A DNA stretch of 64,000 nt from Streptosporangium canum (GTDB lineage Bacteria; Actinomycetota; Actinomycetes; Streptosporangiales; Streptosporangiaceae). Shown here in pieces: positions 16,730-26,338 of the stretch. A program made the translations under genes and the position numbers. Location of the stretch: NCBI RefSeq assembly GCF_900113865.1, contig NZ_FOQY01000023.1, positions 62,001 to 126,000 of the forward strand, written 5' to 3'. Within the stretch, counting starts at the first letter, position 1. Each line of letters starts with the position of its first letter. The notes under the pieces are model-generated. The model was not told the DNA's origin. It was given only the letters and a program-made list of their open reading frames with translations, and searched no databases.

Positions 16730-18046
16730 TCAGTGCGTCGCGGCCTCGCGGAACTCCGTGCGCGGCGCCTCGATCTCTCCGAGTGAGACGGTCTCCCGCT
16801 TGAAGAACAGCGCCAAGGTCCAGTCCGCCATCACACGGACCTTGCGGTTGAGAGTAGGCACCCGCGACAGATGGTAGGTGCGGTGCATGAACCACGCAGG
16901 CAATCCGCGAAGCTTGACCCCGTAGACGTTGGCGACGCCCTTGTGAAGACCCAGCCCGGCGACCGATCCGACGTACTTGTGCCGGTAGTCGACCAGTTCC
17001 TCTCCGTGGAGCAGGCGGGTGATGTTGTCGGCGAGGACCTTGGCCTGCCGTACGGCGTGCTGGGCGTTGGGCGCGCAGTACTGGCCCGGGTTGGTCACGT
17101 CGGGCACCCCGGCCACGTCTCCGGCGGAGAAGGCGTCCTCGACCCCGGCGACGGTCAGGCGGGTGGTCGTCTTGATCCGGCCACGCTCGTCCAGCGGCAG
17201 GTCACCGGCGTTGACGACCGGGCTGGGCTTGACGCCGGCGGTCCACACGATGGTCGCCGACTCGAACTCCGCGCCGTCGGAGAGCTTGACCAGACCGCCC
17301 TCGCAGGAGTCCAGGCGGGTGTTCATCTTGACCTCGATGCCCCGCTCGCGGAGCTGCTCGGCGGTCCACTTGCCCATCTCGGGGCCGACCTCGGGCAGGA
17401 TGCGGTCGGTCGCCTCGACGAGGACCCAGCGCATGTCCGCGCGGGAGACGGTGCGGTAGTAGCGGACGGCGTCGACGGCCATGTCCTCCAGCTCGGCGAG
17501 CGCCTCGACTCCCGCGAAGCCGCCGCCGATCACGACGAACGTCAGCGCCCTGCGGCGCAGGGCCTCGTCGTCGTCGGACTCGGCCCGGTCGAGGAGTTCG
17601 AGCACCCGGTTGCGGAGCGCGATCGACTCGCCAACCGTCTTGAAGCCGATCGCGGCGTCGGCGAGGCCGGGGATGGGGAGGGTGCGGGAGATCGAACCGG
17701 CGGCCATGACCACGATGTCGTAGCCGATCTCGTGCGGCGTGCCGACGTTGGGCGTGAAGGAGACCGTCTTGGCCGCGTGGTTGACCTTGGAGACCTTGCC
17801 GTTGAGGATCGTCGCCTTCCTCAGCACCCGGCGGAGCGGGACCACCACGTGCCGGGGCGAGAGGTTTCCGGCCGCCGCCTCCGGGAGGAAGGGCTGGTAG
17901 GTCATGTGGGATTCGGGAGTGAGGACGGTGATGCGCACGCTGCCGTCGCGCAGTTCCTTGCGGAGCGTGTGCTGCAGGCGCAGCACGGTGTAGAGACCGA
18001 CGTAGCCCCCACCGACGACCACGATGTGCTTGGAGTTGCGGTTCAC
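16730..18046 (-). CDS. ndh: Type II NADH dehydrogenase
   Basis: A 438-residue single-subunit NADH:quinone oxidoreductase. The FAD-binding motif VVVGGGYVGLYT is at residues 9-20 and the NADH-binding GGGFAGVE near residue 175; a C-terminal hydrophobic/amphipathic region (ADWTLALFF) would hold it to the membrane. It passes electrons to menaquinone without pumping protons. The start is GTG 18046 with AAGGATG ten bases upstream. A near-perfect Rex operator 28-45 bases upstream suggests control by the NADH/NAD+ ratio. Confidence 0.93.
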   Translation of the reverse strand: MNRNSKHIVVVGGGYVGLYTVLRLQHTLRKELRDGSVRITVLTPESHMTYQPFLPEAAAGNLSPRHVVVPLRRVLRKATILNGKVSKVNHAAKTVSFTPNVGTPHEIGYDIVVMAAGSISRTLPIPGLADAAIGFKTVGESIALRNRVLELLDRAESDDDEALRRRALTFVVIGGGFAGVEALAELEDMAVDAVRYYRTVSRADMRWVLVEATDRILPEVGPEMGKWTAEQLRERGIEVKMNTRLDSCEGGLVKLSDGAEFESATIVWTAGVKPSPVVNAGDLPLDERGRIKTTTRLTVAGVEDAFSAGDVAGVPDVTNPGQYCAPNAQHAVRQAKVLADNITRLLHGEELVDYRHKYVGSVAGLGLHKGVANVYGVKLRGLPAWFMHRTYHLSRVPTLNRKVRVMADWTLALFFKRETVSLGEIEAPRTEFREAATH

Positions 18047-18073
18047 TTCGGCGCCATCCTTAGATCCGAGGCT

Positions 18074-18091
18074 TTGTGAAAGCTTTCACAA
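18074..18091. promoter_or_regulatory. Rex-type redox operator before ndh
   Basis: The 18-base perfect palindrome ttgtgaaagctttcacaa fits the known Rex operator pattern TTGTGAA-N4-TTCACAA. It stands just before ndh, a known Rex target in actinomycetes. High NADH should release Rex and raise expression. Confidence 0.8.
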
Positions 18092-18193
18092 GCATACGTC
18101 CACCCCGCCGATCGTGCCACGCGCCCTCCGGGCAACTTGCGCGACTCTTTCCAAAATCAGGGTGAACTATCTCCCTTCTCCCCAAAAGTTCGG

Positions 18194-19015
18194 TCAACAC
18201 TCTCTCTGTGGTTGAGTGCCCAAAGGACGGAGAGCGTTTGCCCTGGTGAAGACCTGGTCAAGCATCTCGGCGGTCACCCGGCCGGTGAAAGTGTTCTGCT
18301 GGCTGGGGTGGTAGCACCCGAGAAGCCAGGCCGGAGCCCCGTCGCGGGAGATCTCCACCTCGGCGCCGTGCCCGAAGGGCGGCCTGGGCCTCGGCAGGTC
18401 GTATCCGGCGTCCTTCAGCGCGGGCCAGACCGCCTGCCAGGCGAAGCCTCCCAGCGCGACCACCACGCGCACGCCGCCGGCGACCAGCGCGACCTCCCGG
18501 GACAGCCACGGCAGGCAGGTGGCCCGCTCCGACGGCTCGGGCTTGTTGGCCGGCGGAGCGCACCGGACGGCGGCCACCATGCGCGCGCCGATGAGCCGCT
18601 GCCCGTCGCCCGCGTGGACGCTGGTCTCCCGCGCGGCCAGGCCCGTCCGGTGCAGCGAGGCGAACAGCCAGTCCCCGCTGCGGTCCCCGGTGAAGATGCG
18701 GCCGGTCCGGTTGCCCCCGTGCGCGGCCGGGGCCAGTCCGACGATGAGGACCTCCGGCCTCTCATCCCCCCACCCCGCGATGGGCCGCCCCCAGTAGGTC
18801 TCCCCGGCGAAGGCCCGCCGCTTGACCGTCGCGACCTCCTCGCGCCACTCCACCAGGCGCGGGCAGGCCCGGCAGACCGACTGCCGGGCCGTGAGTTCGG
18901 CGAGAGTACGGCTCGCGCCCGCGAGCTCTGCCACCTCGGCGGGGTCGTGGGCGACGGGGGTGTCCGGCCGGGCGGGGTCGCCCGGCCAGCCGGATCCGGG
19001 AGGAACATAGGTCAT
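18194..19015 (-). CDS. Family 5 uracil-DNA glycosylase (UdgB type)
   Basis: 273 residues. Family-5 motif A is [14 protein letters not shown] followed by FTGD, and the C-terminal motif is CYHPSQQNT. Cys pairs (CRAC near residue 45, plus later Cys) are expected to bind a 4Fe-4S cluster, as in this group. The enzyme removes uracil and other deaminated bases from DNA. ATG 19015 is the natural start; the frame is open upstream only because of repeat DNA. A separate, unrelated UDG-1 would normally be elsewhere in the genome. Confidence 0.85.
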   Translation of the reverse strand: MTYVPPGSGWPGDPARPDTPVAHDPAEVAELAGASRTLAELTARQSVCRACPRLVEWREEVATVKRRAFAGETYWGRPIAGWGDERPEVLIVGLAPAAHGGNRTGRIFTGDRSGDWLFASLHRTGLAARETSVHAGDGQRLIGARMVAAVRCAPPANKPEPSERATCLPWLSREVALVAGGVRVVVALGGFAWQAVWPALKDAGYDLPRPRPPFGHGAEVEISRDGAPAWLLGCYHPSQQNTFTGRVTAEMLDQVFTRANALRPLGTQPQREC

Positions 19016-19021
19016 GACCTC

Positions 19022-19290
19022 GATGGTGCCCGATCCCGTGTGGTCGATGGACCGGGAGATGGTGCCCGATCGCACATGGTCGATGGATCGGGAGGCCGAG
19101 CGCGCCCCGGTCCCCCGGCGGAGAGAGCCCCGGCTCGCGCGGCGAAAGTCCCGGTCGCGTGGAGAGAACCCCGGCTCGCGTGCGGAAGGAACCATGCGGG
19201 CGGAACTCAGCCCCGCGTGCGGAAAGACCTGCGCGGACAGAACTCCGACCCCGCGTGTGGAAAGACCTGCGCGTGGAGAAGTCCGGCCCC
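19022..19290. repeat. Mixed direct repeats upstream of the glycosylase gene
   Basis: Two 36-bp units at 19022-19057 and 19058-19093 (gatggtgcccgatc start) differ at a few bases. A second family of about 38-39 bp (ccccgcgtgcggaaagacc type) occurs around 19210-19280. No coding sequence is evident. Confidence 0.6.
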
Positions 19291-19299
19291 CGGACAGCG

Positions 19300-19333
19300 A
19301 AAAGCGGCGCCCGCCGGAAGCGGGCGCCGCCTG
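19300..19333 (-). terminator. Intrinsic terminator of the secreted repeat protein
   Basis: Stem gcggcgcccgc / gcgggcgccgc (11 bp, five-base loop), followed on the minus strand by TTTTC. It lies about 40 bases beyond the stop at 19370. Confidence 0.8.
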
Positions 19334-19369
19334 TTTCAATCAGGACGAGACGCTAAGACGAGACTCGGG

Positions 19370-20794
19370 TCAGGCCTTCGGGGTCTCAGCGGGCTTGGCG
19401 CAGACCGCCTCGTAGTCCACGGTGACCGAGCCGCCGCCGTCGATCCCGAACCGGGCGTTGCCGCCCTTGCGACCGTCCGAGGCGCTGGCGAAGGAGACGG
19501 ACTTGGTGCCCGCCGAGGTGAACTCCAGGTCCTCGGACTTCACCACGGAGCCGTTGACGCTCCAGGTGACGGTGAGCTTGATCGGGCCGGTGGCGTAGAC
19601 GCTGCCGGTGCCGGTGACCGAGCCCGCCGGGCAGCCGGCCTCGGCCTCGGCCTGCTTGGCCGACGTGCTCTCGGTCTGGATCCAGGCCTTCGACGCCGGC
19701 GGGGCGGCCTTACAGGTGACCTTGCCCTCGACGGTGCCGCTGGTCGGGCCGCCGTAGATCTCGATCGAGCGCCTGCTGGTCCCGGACGCCGAGGCGCTCC
19801 AGGAGTCGCTCACGCTGCGGCTCTGGTGGCCGTAGCCACGACCGTCGAAGTAGACGCTCTGCCAGCCGCCCGCGACACCGTCACGGATCCAGCGGTACTT
19901 GACCTCGCCACGACCGTGCGAGGCGCTGATCGTGCCGGTGAAGGTGCGGGTGACCGGGCAGTCGCCCTCGTAGTTCGAGGGAGCGTCGACGGAGGCCGAG
20001 ACCTTCGGCGACGAGTCCCGGCACCAGATCTTGAAGTAGGCGCGGTTGGAGGAGGCGTCACCCGGGCTCAGGATCTGCAGGGCCGCCCAGCCACGCAGGC
20101 TCTCGTGCGGCCTGATCACGTGGTAGACCTTGCGCGAGCCGTAGACGCGCACGGCGTCCCGGTCGACGACGCGACCGTTGACGACCCACTGGTAGCGCAC
20201 CCAGCGCGTGCCGGAGGTGGTGATGCGGCCGATGAGGGTCGCCTCACAGTTGCGCTCGTCGACCCACGCCTGGGCGCCGACGGTGCCGGTGTTGACGACT
20301 TCCTTGTCACCGTCCCACTCGTCGTCGCCACAGGAGACCTTGAAGTAGCCCTTGGCGGAGGTGACCTTGCGCGGCGCCAGGACCTGCAGCGCCTGCCAGC
20401 CCTTGGTGTCGCCGCCCTTGAAGGTCGAGGACTCCTTCGCCGTGACGTACTTGACGCCCTTGCCCTTGACCACGAACGTCTTGACGGCGCTCTTGGAGCC
20501 GTTCCCGCGCAGCCAGCGGTAGGCCACGGTGGTCTTGCCCCCGTAGGCCTTCACCTTGATCCGCGAGGAGAACGTCACCCGGGTGGGGCACTCGTCGGAG
20601 CTGGAGGGGGAGGCCTTCGTCTTGCTCACCGAGACCGCGGGCCTCGGCGCGGAGGAGGAGGAAGCCACCTTCCCCGCCTGGGTGGTGGAACCGCTGGCCG
20701 CCGCTGCGGGCGTGGCCAGAAGCCCTGCCGCCATCGTCGCCAGCATGGCCGTGCTGGCTCCTACGGCGGCTAGCTTACGAGCTAGTCCGGACAT
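19370..20794 (-). CDS. Secreted protein with four Cys-bounded tandem modules
   Basis: 474 residues starting with a classical signal peptide (positive start, hydrophobic core, cleavage after ATPAAAA, about residue 33). A Ser/Thr/Lys-rich linker is followed by four modules of about 75-95 residues. Each opens with a Cys (DECP, RNCE, GDCP, AGCP) and closes with a Cys (KVSC, KIWC, KVTC, EAVC), with a Tyr/Trp-rich centre such as YRWLRG, YQWVVNG and YRWIRDG. This suggests four disulfide-closed Ig-like beta domains. No catalytic motif or wall anchor is visible, and I do not recognise a named family. It has its own terminator and a long leader. Confidence 0.72.
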   Translation of the reverse strand: MSGLARKLAAVGASTAMLATMAAGLLATPAAAASGSTTQAGKVASSSSAPRPAVSVSKTKASPSSSDECPTRVTFSSRIKVKAYGGKTTVAYRWLRGNGSKSAVKTFVVKGKGVKYVTAKESSTFKGGDTKGWQALQVLAPRKVTSAKGYFKVSCGDDEWDGDKEVVNTGTVGAQAWVDERNCEATLIGRITTSGTRWVRYQWVVNGRVVDRDAVRVYGSRKVYHVIRPHESLRGWAALQILSPGDASSNRAYFKIWCRDSSPKVSASVDAPSNYEGDCPVTRTFTGTISASHGRGEVKYRWIRDGVAGGWQSVYFDGRGYGHQSRSVSDSWSASASGTSRRSIEIYGGPTSGTVEGKVTCKAAPPASKAWIQTESTSAKQAEAEAGCPAGSVTGTGSVYATGPIKLTVTWSVNGSVVKSEDLEFTSAGTKSVSFASASDGRKGGNARFGIDGGGSVTVDYEAVCAKPAETPKA

Positions 20795-20808
20795 GAGGGG
20801 ATGCTCCG

Positions 20809-20825
20809 TTTCGTTAGGAACGAAA
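20809..20825 (-). promoter_or_regulatory. Leader hairpin before the secreted repeat protein
   Basis: tttcgtt-agg-aacgaaa is a perfect inverted repeat 15 bases upstream of the start codon. The leader (20795-20964) is relatively A/T-rich at its far end. I could not match it to a known riboswitch class. Confidence 0.4.
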
Positions 20826-20964
20826 GTGCGCTCCGGAGACGGTTGCCGCCCCGACACCAGCTGTGCCGGGCCCCACGGCAAAGCCTCGCTAAAGCTTCTT
20901 TACCTAACCATAAAACGGAAGGATCCCTCAATACTCCCTCGGCATGGGAAATGTCCAGATGTTG

Positions 20965-21924
20965 TTAAGGTTTAGACACGGACCAGGCGATTCCATCCAG
21001 AATGTCGTGTTCACTGACAACAACATCGGTGAAACCGTACCGTTCCATAATCCGGTCCAGGATCAGCGCCCCCGCACCGATCACGTCGACCCGGCCGGGA
21101 TGCATGACGGGAATGGCCGCCCGCTCGTCATGGGTCATCGCCAGCAGTCGCTCGGAAACCTCGCGGACCCTATTTACCGCAATCCGCGAGTGGTGAATTT
21201 TATCCGGGTCATATCCCGGCAGGTCAAGCGCTATTCCCGCAACGGTGGTCACGGAGCCGGCGAGGCCGACCAATGTGAGCGCCCGCTCCACCGCGACCTC
21301 CTGGGCGACCCGGTCGAGCGCCTCGTCGATGTCCGCGACCACGGCCTCCACCACCTCGGCCGACGGCGGGGCGCCCGCGTCGCGCAGGTGCCGCTCGGTC
21401 AGCCGGACGCAGCCGATGTCGACCGACAGCGCGGCCTCCACGTGCGTGGAACCGAGCACGAACTCGGTGGAACCGCCCCCGATGTCGACCACGAGGTACG
21501 GCGGGCGGGTGCCGTCGGGGGTGGGCAGACCGGTCTCGGGCGAGAGCCGTACCAGGTCGCGGGTGGCGCCGGTGAACGACAGCTCCGCCTCCTCGGCACC
21601 CGTGATCACCTCGGGCTCCACGCCGAAGATCTCGCGTACGCCGTCCACGAAGTCCTGCCGGTTGGCGGCGTCCCTGGTGGCGCTGGTGGCCACCACGCGG
21701 ACCGCGGAGGCGCCGTGCTGGTCGATGAGCTTGGCGTAGCCGCGCATCGCGCCGAACGTGCGCTCCAGAGCCTCCGGAGCCAGCCTGCCGGTCTCGTCCA
21801 CTCCCTGGCCGAGCCGGACGATCTCCATCCGCCGCTCGACGTCGGTCAGGGTGTCGGCCTCGATGTCCGCGATGAGCAGGCGGACGGAATTGGTGCCACA
21901 GTCGATGGCGGCGACGCGGGTCAC
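20965..21924 (-). CDS. ppx: Exopolyphosphatase/guanosine pentaphosphatase
   Basis: 319 residues of the Ppx/GppA ASKHA family. The phosphate loop AIDCGTNSVRLL is at residues 5-16 and the second loop DIGGGSTEF near residue 145; GLAGSVTT follows. It degrades polyphosphate and/or pppGpp. The GTG start overlaps the stop of the DUF501 gene (GTGA at 21921-21924). The order eno-ftsB-DUF501-ppx matches M. tuberculosis Rv1023-Rv1026. A polyphosphate kinase is also encoded in this window at 56.9 kb. Confidence 0.92.
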   Translation of the reverse strand: MTRVAAIDCGTNSVRLLIADIEADTLTDVERRMEIVRLGQGVDETGRLAPEALERTFGAMRGYAKLIDQHGASAVRVVATSATRDAANRQDFVDGVREIFGVEPEVITGAEEAELSFTGATRDLVRLSPETGLPTPDGTRPPYLVVDIGGGSTEFVLGSTHVEAALSVDIGCVRLTERHLRDAGAPPSAEVVEAVVADIDEALDRVAQEVAVERALTLVGLAGSVTTVAGIALDLPGYDPDKIHHSRIAVNRVREVSERLLAMTHDERAAIPVMHPGRVDVIGAGALILDRIMERYGFTDVVVSEHDILDGIAWSVSKP

Positions 21925-22601
21925 TTGCTCTCCTCTTCGGTGCTCGCGGTCACGGCCGCCTCTTCGGCGTCCCCGGCCGGGAACGCCTCTCCGCTCTGCA
22001 TGATCCCGGCCCCGGCCCCGGCCCCGGTCCCGGTCCCGGTCTTGGTCTCGGTCTTGGTCTCGGTCTTGGTCTCGGTCTCGGTCTCGACCGCGGTCCCGGT
22101 CTCCGCGACGGAGCAGCAGGGCCCGTCGGCCCACCACTCACCGAGCGCGTCGAGGGCCTCGCGGCCGAAGGGGTTGACGCCGGGGACCGCCAGCTCGTGC
22201 CCGACCAGGGCGTGCAGGCACTTGACCCTGGTCGGCATGCCCCCGGTGCTCTGCATGTCCCTGGGCAGCGGCTCCAGGCCGTCCTCGGCGGCGGCCTTGT
22301 CGCGACGCGCGACGTAGTCGTCGTGGGCGGCCTGGTACGCCTGGGCCAGGGCGGGATCCTCGGCGAGCCTGGCCTGCATGGCCCGCATCATCCCGGAGGT
22401 CTCCAGCGTGCCGATGGCCGAGGCCGCCTTCGGGCAGGTCAGGTAGTACAGCGTCGGGAACGGCGAGCCGTCGGGCAGCCGGGGCGCGGTCTCCACCACA
22501 TCGGGCAGCCCGCACGGACAGCGGTGCGCCACCGCCCGCAGACCCCGTGGCGTCCGGCCGAGCTGCCGCTCCACCGCCGCCACATCGCGATCATCCACCA
22601 T
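21921..22601 (-). CDS. DUF501 protein with repeat-expanded C-terminal tail
   Basis: 226 residues. The N-terminal 155 residues are the DUF501 domain with CPCGLPDVVET, FPTLYYLTCP and STGGMPTRVKCLHALVGHELA, a conserved actinobacterial pattern with possible metal ligands. From about residue 175 the chain becomes a low-complexity Thr/Glu/Lys/Gly/Ala tail encoded by hexanucleotide repeats, which normal DUF501 proteins do not need. Start at ATG 22601, eight bases after a G-run; GTG 22610 is an alternative. It lies between ftsB-like and ppx in a conserved order. Function is unknown. Confidence 0.82.
   Translation of the reverse strand: MVDDRDVAAVERQLGRTPRGLRAVAHRCPCGLPDVVETAPRLPDGSPFPTLYYLTCPKAASAIGTLETSGMMRAMQARLAEDPALAQAYQAAHDDYVARRDKAAAEDGLEPLPRDMQSTGGMPTRVKCLHALVGHELAVPGVNPFGREALDALGEWWADGPCCSVAETGTAVETETETKTETKTETKTGTGTGAGAGAGIMQSGEAFPAGDAEEAAVTASTEEESK
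22005..22101. repeat. Hexanucleotide microsatellite inside the DUF501 gene
   Basis: Repeats of cggccc, cggtcc and cggtct/cggtct-tggtct run for about 95 bp in frame. They encode alternating Gly/Ala and Thr/Glu/Lys residues near the end of the protein. Copy number is likely to vary between strains. Confidence 0.8.
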
Positions 22602-22643
22602 CCGTGACACCCCCCTGAGAAGACGGCACCCAGGTTATCGGGG

Positions 22644-23051
22644 TCATCCCGCGCCCCCGGCCGCCTTCTCGCCCTTCCCGGTGTCGGCGGCCTCAACCGA
22701 CTCCCAGAGCGTCTGGTACCACGGCGGCCTGACGACCTTCTTCTCCCCCGTCGTGCCCTTGCCCTCCGAGCGCTCCCTGCCCATGACGACGTAGCACTTG
22801 TGTCCGGGGTCGCAGTAGAAGAGCCGCTCCCTGGCCTGCCGCTTGATGTAGCCGGGGTCCTGGAGCTGCCTGTGCCGGTCGTCGAGGGCCTTGATGGCCT
22901 CAAGCTCCCTGACCTGCTGCTGCTGGAGCTGGGAGATCTGGCGGCGCTGCGCGATGTACTCCCGCACCGGGTAGGCGAGGCTCATGGCGATCGCGCACAC
23001 CACGATCGCGAGGATCGCCGCCCGTCCGGTCAACTGCGGCCGCTTCGCCAT
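22644..23051 (-). CDS. FtsB/DivIC-type septum formation protein
   Basis: 135 residues with a short cytoplasmic start, one membrane helix (about residues 12-30), an extracytoplasmic coiled coil rich in Gln/Leu (QISQLQQQQVRELEAI region), and the RQARERLFYCDPG motif that marks the FtsB/DivIC family. It is expected to bridge FtsQ and FtsL in the divisome. AGAGGTG precedes ATG 23051. It lies between eno and DUF501, as in other actinomycetes. Confidence 0.85.
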   Translation of the reverse strand: MAKRPQLTGRAAILAIVVCAIAMSLAYPVREYIAQRRQISQLQQQQVRELEAIKALDDRHRQLQDPGYIKRQARERLFYCDPGHKCYVVMGRERSEGKGTTGEKKVVRPPWYQTLWESVEAADTGKGEKAAGGAG

Positions 23052-23181
23052 GCACCTCTCCCGTCTGTGCTCCCTGCCGTGCCACGCGCGACGGCCCGGG
23101 GGCCTTCCCGCGCCACGGCCCGGACACCATCGGCGCCCTCCGCGCTCCGGCACGGAACCGGGCACCGGGCGGTCTCCGGCG

Positions 23182-23224
23182 CGGTACGGCTTGTGCCCGA
23201 CCAAATCGGGCGCAAGCCGTACCG
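23182..23224 (-). terminator. Long hairpin after eno
   Basis: Nineteen-base arms (starting cggtacggcttg) pair with a single G-T, around a five-base loop. It begins seven bases beyond the eno stop on the minus strand. No T-run follows, so it may be an actinomycete-type terminator or an RNA-stabilising hairpin before ftsB-like. Confidence 0.65.
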
Positions 23225-23231
23225 TGCGAAA

Positions 23232-24518
<1,287 letters not shown>

Positions 24519-24620
24519 CTAAAGTCGCAGGACAGTTTGCCTCAGAAGCCTACCGATGCCTACTTGCCGGTACGGCGGCCGCCGTCCCCTCCGGGCGGGT
24601 CGTGTGTTCCAATCGGAGGC

Positions 24621-25367
24621 ATGCGCGATCTCGCAGCGCTCGACCGGATCCGTGAACTGCTGATCCCGGTCCTGCCGGAGCCCACCTCCGATCCCGGATA
24701 TCTGGACCTCCTCGGCGAGAAGTCCCCCGCCGGGTCTCCGGCACAGCGGCTCATGCGTTCGGGGTTCCTGCCGAGGATCTACGAGCGGTTCTGGCGGCCC
24801 GCGCTGGTCGGGGCGATGAAGGGCCCGCTCGGGCCGGACACCGGGCAGGAGGAGGCGCTGGTCCGCACGATGCTCGCGCTGGGGCCCGCCGACCTGGTGC
24901 TGGACGTGGCCTGCGGTCCGGGCAACGTGACGCGGGCCCTGGCCCGCGACGTCGACGACGACGGGCTGGTCGTGGGGATCGACGCCTCGGCGACGATGCT
25001 CGCCCGCGCGGTCCGCGACACCCCGGCGGGACACATCGGTTACGTGCGCGGGGACGCAGTGGACCTGCCCTTCCGGCCCGCGAGCTTCGACGCGGTGTCC
25101 TGCCTGGCCGCGCTCTACCTGTTCGACCGGCCCTTCGAGGCCCTCGCGGGCATGGCCCGGGTGCTCAGGCCCGGCGGCCGTGTCGCCCTCATGACCACCC
25201 GGCGGCTGCCACTGGCCGGCCCGGTCAACGACCTGGCCGGCGCGCTCTCGGGGGTCCGCATGTTCGGCGACCGCGAGGTGACCGGCGCCCTCGCTCGGCT
25301 CGGCTTCTCCGGGGTGCGTCAGAAGACCTACGGGCTCATGCAGTTCGTGAGCGGGCGCCTGACCTGA
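24621..25367 (+). CDS. Class I SAM-dependent methyltransferase
   Basis: 248 residues. Motif I is VLDVACGPGNVTRAL at about residues 93-107, followed by GIDASATML, a D-A-V-DLPF motif and a FDAVSCLAALYLFDRP motif IV region, then VLRPGGRVAL. The N-terminal 90 residues are helical and may shape a hydrophobic pocket; the form resembles UbiE/COQ5-like methyltransferases. Substrate unknown. GGAGGC directly precedes ATG 24621. It converges with mazG with 7 bp between stops. Confidence 0.8.
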   Translation: MRDLAALDRIRELLIPVLPEPTSDPGYLDLLGEKSPAGSPAQRLMRSGFLPRIYERFWRPALVGAMKGPLGPDTGQEEALVRTMLALGPADLVLDVACGPGNVTRALARDVDDDGLVVGIDASATMLARAVRDTPAGHIGYVRGDAVDLPFRPASFDAVSCLAALYLFDRPFEALAGMARVLRPGGRVALMTTRRLPLAGPVNDLAGALSGVRMFGDREVTGALARLGFSGVRQKTYGLMQFVSGRLT

Positions 25368-25374
25368 CCGGCCC

Positions 25375-26328
25375 TCAGGCGTCCCCGGCCTCCCACGCGC
25401 GGACCCGGTCGCGGTAGAGGCGGGCGGTGGCGCGCAGCTCGGCCTCCGGATCGAGGCCGGCCGCGTGCGCCTGCCGTACGAGCTCGAACAGCCGCGCCCC
25501 CAGGTCGCCGGCGGCGGGCTCGGCGGGGAGGACGGCGGGAGCCCCGGCGCGCTCGGCGCGGCGCAGGAGCTGGGCGGCCAGGGAGAGTGCGGGCTGACCC
25601 ATCGGGACGCCGTCCAGGACCGACCCCGAGTCGCCGCCGTTCTTGGCCGCGCGCTCGGCCGCCTTGATGGTCTCCCAGTTGTCGCTGACCTCCTCGGCGC
25701 CCTCGACCCGGGTGTCGGCGAACACGTGCGGGTGGCGGCGGACCAGCTTGGCGACGATCCCCTCAGCCACGTCGTCGATGTCGAAACCGTCGGCGCGGTC
25801 ATGGGCGACCCGCGCGTGGAAGACCACCTGGAGCAGCAGGTCGCCCAGCTCCTCGCGCAGGGCGGCGTAGTCGCCCTCCTCGATGGTCTCCAGCACCTCG
25901 TAGGCCTCTTCGAGGAGGTAGGGCACCAGCGACTCGTGGGTCTGCCCGGCGTCCCACGGGCAGCCGGTCCGGAGCCGGTCCATCACCGCGACCAGGTCGA
26001 GCAGCCGTGCCCCCGGCAGGTCGTAGGAGCCGGGCACGACCTCGATCACCGGCGGGTCCTCAAGCGCCACGGCCGCGTAGCCGATGGAGCGCATCAGCGC
26101 CTCGTCTGCCTCCAGCCACACGACGGTCTCCTCGCGCGCCTGCCGGGCCAGGGCGGCCGGATCCGGCGTCACGACCTCGACGGCGATCCCCGCCTCGGCG
26201 AGGTAGGGCAGGTGCGGATGGTCCGCCGACCCGGTGCGCACCGGACCATCCTCAAGGACCTGCCACGCGCGGCGGCTGAGCAGCCCCGGGGCGACCCGGG
26301 GCGAGGTGGTGACGACGATCAGGGGCAT
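25375..26328 (-). CDS. mazG: Nucleoside triphosphate pyrophosphohydrolase MazG
   Basis: 317 residues. A typical MazG domain begins near residue 110 with CPWDAGQTHESL, and the metal-binding EExxE pattern is LLEEAYEVLETI and LREELGDLLLQVVFHA. The first 105 residues are an actinobacterial N-terminal extension. It hydrolyses NTPs to NMP and pyrophosphate, clearing abnormal nucleotides. It lies 10 bp upstream of no other gene but 10 bp after the lipoprotein stop at 26339, so it may be cotranscribed with it and mfd, as in mycobacteria. Confidence 0.9.
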   Translation of the reverse strand: MPLIVVTTSPRVAPGLLSRRAWQVLEDGPVRTGSADHPHLPYLAEAGIAVEVVTPDPAALARQAREETVVWLEADEALMRSIGYAAVALEDPPVIEVVPGSYDLPGARLLDLVAVMDRLRTGCPWDAGQTHESLVPYLLEEAYEVLETIEEGDYAALREELGDLLLQVVFHARVAHDRADGFDIDDVAEGIVAKLVRRHPHVFADTRVEGAEEVSDNWETIKAAERAAKNGGDSGSVLDGVPMGQPALSLAAQLLRRAERAGAPAVLPAEPAAGDLGARLFELVRQAHAAGLDPEAELRATARLYRDRVRAWEAGDA

Positions 26329-26338
26329 GCCGTCGAGG

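Noticed and set aside
18137-20773. Long plus-strand open frame over the glycosylase and secreted protein
   Set aside because: Antisense to two genes with clear motifs and signal peptide; typical GC-rich shadow frame.
20795-20964. Riboswitch (for example c-di-AMP type) in the leader of the secreted protein
   Set aside because: I could not match the conserved core of any class; only a short hairpin is certain.
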